From positions 1 to 64,000 of the forward strand of contig JASBVG010000031.1 of the NCBI GenBank assembly GCA_030147505.1: a DNA stretch of 64,000 nt, written 5' to 3'. The notes under the pieces were generated by a model. That model ran no database searches, was not told where the DNA came from, and worked only from the letters and a program-made list of their open reading frames with translations. Both the position numbers and the translations under genes were made by a program. This stretch comes from Tardiphaga sp. (GTDB taxonomy: Bacteria; Pseudomonadota; Alphaproteobacteria; Rhizobiales; Xanthobacteraceae). Each line of letters begins with the position of its first letter. Positions within the stretch are counted from its first letter, which is position 1. Of this stretch, positions 63,078 to 64,000 are shown in pieces.

Positions 63078-63734
63078 ATGACCCTGGAGCTCTTCATGCG
63101 CATCCCCGTCACCGTCCCTTATTCACACTGGCACGACCAAGCATTCAGAGCGGAAATCGAGTCTTCCTTCGATCGCGAAAGCGAACGGATGGCCATGGAC
63201 GACGAGGCTGAGTTTGGCGAGCGCTCGCTTGACGCCCAAGAATTCGAGGAGATCCTGCGCGACCTGGTCTACGAAGAAGCCGTCCTCGATGCTGCGACCG
63301 AAGATTACATCGAGGGTTTCGCTCGCGCGATGTCCGCCCGGGCGAGTTTCGTGGTCGCGCTCAAGAGGCGTAAAGGCGACGCCGACGGTGCGCCCACACG
63401 CTTGATCGACCGGGACGTCGCGATCCGCCTCGTCGGTGGCGTAGCAGCCAACGACGACGAACTCGCGTCCGCGATCGAGGATCTCTTCGCAGAACGGATC
63501 GAAGAGGAAGACTTCAAAATGGAGATTCTCGAGTACGTGGCGTGTTTCACCGACGCACTCATATGCGATCGGCTCATCAAGGAGCGGACCTTCAATAGGC
63601 ACGCAAACCGGATGCGCCGCGAAAAACACGGCCCTGCCCCTCGCACTCCGAAGCGCAAGCAGCCGCGCAAACGCCGCCCCATCCCCGGCCAGGGAGAACT
63701 GATCTTCGCAAGACCTCAAGGCAAGTCGCACTGA
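63078..63734 (+). CDS. Hypothetical acidic protein with basic tail
   Basis: A 218-residue protein starting MTLELFMRIPVTVPYSHWHD, preceded by AAGGGAG. The body is acidic and helical (DDEAEFGERSLDAQEFEEIL, DELASAIEDLFAERIEEEDF). The last 35 residues are strongly basic (RMRREKHGPAPRTPKRKQPRKRR in parts), suggesting nucleic-acid contact. I recognise no family. It lies right after the truncated SRAP gene. Confidence 0.5.
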   Translation: MTLELFMRIPVTVPYSHWHDQAFRAEIESSFDRESERMAMDDEAEFGERSLDAQEFEEILRDLVYEEAVLDAATEDYIEGFARAMSARASFVVALKRRKGDADGAPTRLIDRDVAIRLVGGVAANDDELASAIEDLFAERIEEEDFKMEILEYVACFTDALICDRLIKERTFNRHANRMRREKHGPAPRTPKRKQPRKRRPIPGQGELIFARPQGKSH

Positions 63735-63755
63735 CAGGGCTTACAAGAAAGATGG

Positions 63756-64000
63756 CTACTGGCCATCGTTCGGATCATCGGGACCACTTGCCCGTCGGCA
63801 ATTCTCGCGCATGACGTCCATGACCTTGCGGAGGTGCGCGATCTCTTCCGCTGTCGCCCCCTCGAAGATACTTTCGTCCGCCTCACGGCGCGCCGGGCCG
63901 GTCCTTCGCAATAGCTCCATGCCTCGCCGACTCAGCTCGATCATGCTTCCGCGCTTGTCATTCTCTTTCGGATGTCTCCGGACGACGCCCGCCGCTTCGA
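63756..64000 (-). CDS. MarR-family regulator, C-terminal part (runs off the window)
   Basis: The frame stays open to the window end, so the internal ATG at 63944 is not the true start. The readable C-terminal 81 residues match the wing and dimerisation end of MarR regulators: EAAGVVRRHPKENDKRGSMI, ELSRRGMELLRRTGPARREAD, then FEGATAEEIAHLRKVMDVMRENCRR. The DNA-recognition helix must lie outside the window. It converges on the preceding hypothetical gene. Confidence 0.75.
   Translation of the reverse strand, partial: EAAGVVRRHPKENDKRGSMIELSRRGMELLRRTGPARREADESIFEGATAEEIAHLRKVMDVMRENCRRASGPDDPNDGQ

Overview
The window looks like chromosomal DNA of a GC-rich alphaproteobacterium of the Nitrobacteraceae (Bradyrhizobium/Rhodopseudomonas/Afipia/Tardiphaga group). 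This rests on family-typical proteins and neighbourhoods: a long acidic/arginine-rich RNase E next to AmiC and PBP1A, aroQ-accB-accC, aat with a DUF2155 protein and NDUFA12, a B12-dependent ribonucleotide reductase of about 1250 residues, DUF1236, DUF6894 and BA14K small proteins, and GGAAC-N17-GTT (EcfG-type) promoter motifs. The genus is not resolved. No rRNA, tRNA, CRISPR array or intact insertion sequence was recognised.

Bases 1-44,250 are mostly core genome. In order: cell-wall genes (mrcA start, amiC), rne with a long leader, a DUF4375 protein abutting a doubly truncated dctA, bioY plus an aminotransferase, an M48 peptidase with TPRs, an ArsR/AHSA1 pair, a free-standing TolB-N-like protein, a membrane adenylate cyclase, a Tat-exported MBL hydrolase, an MCP, a ScsC-like DsbA, a PQQ dehydrogenase, stress-type small proteins, aroQ-accB-accC, a three-gene two-component cassette, NDH-2, aat, a DUF2155 protein, an SDR/esterase pair, a GlxA regulator divergent from an isonitrile-hydratase-like protein, NDUFA12, a BA14K protein, a GAF histidine kinase, an EamA exporter and nrdJ, followed by a strong terminator at 44,222.

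Bases 44,290-64,000 look like an accessory, defence-type island. It holds an ISL3-like transposase relative with a long coiled-coil N-terminus, a regulator with two HTH-like segments, and an AbiEi-like/Fic fusion preceded by five contiguous 24-bp repeats. These are followed by a tightly packed rightward run: DNA methyltransferase, sigma-like factor, a small unknown protein, an ImmA/IrrE peptidase, a NurA-like nuclease, a HerA ATPase and a DUF2235 lipase. A leftward cysteine hydrolase, patatin and ComEC-like MBL cluster meets it tail to tail. The end carries small zinc-ribbon proteins, a truncated SRAP/YedK gene, an unknown protein and a partial MarR regulator.

My best candidate for an undescribed system is 48,400-61,533. 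It couples DNA modification, transcription control (sigma factor plus IrrE-type protease), DNA processing (NurA-HerA) and two different lipases. This is an inference from gene order and recognisable motifs; no system known to me has this composition, but no database search was possible.
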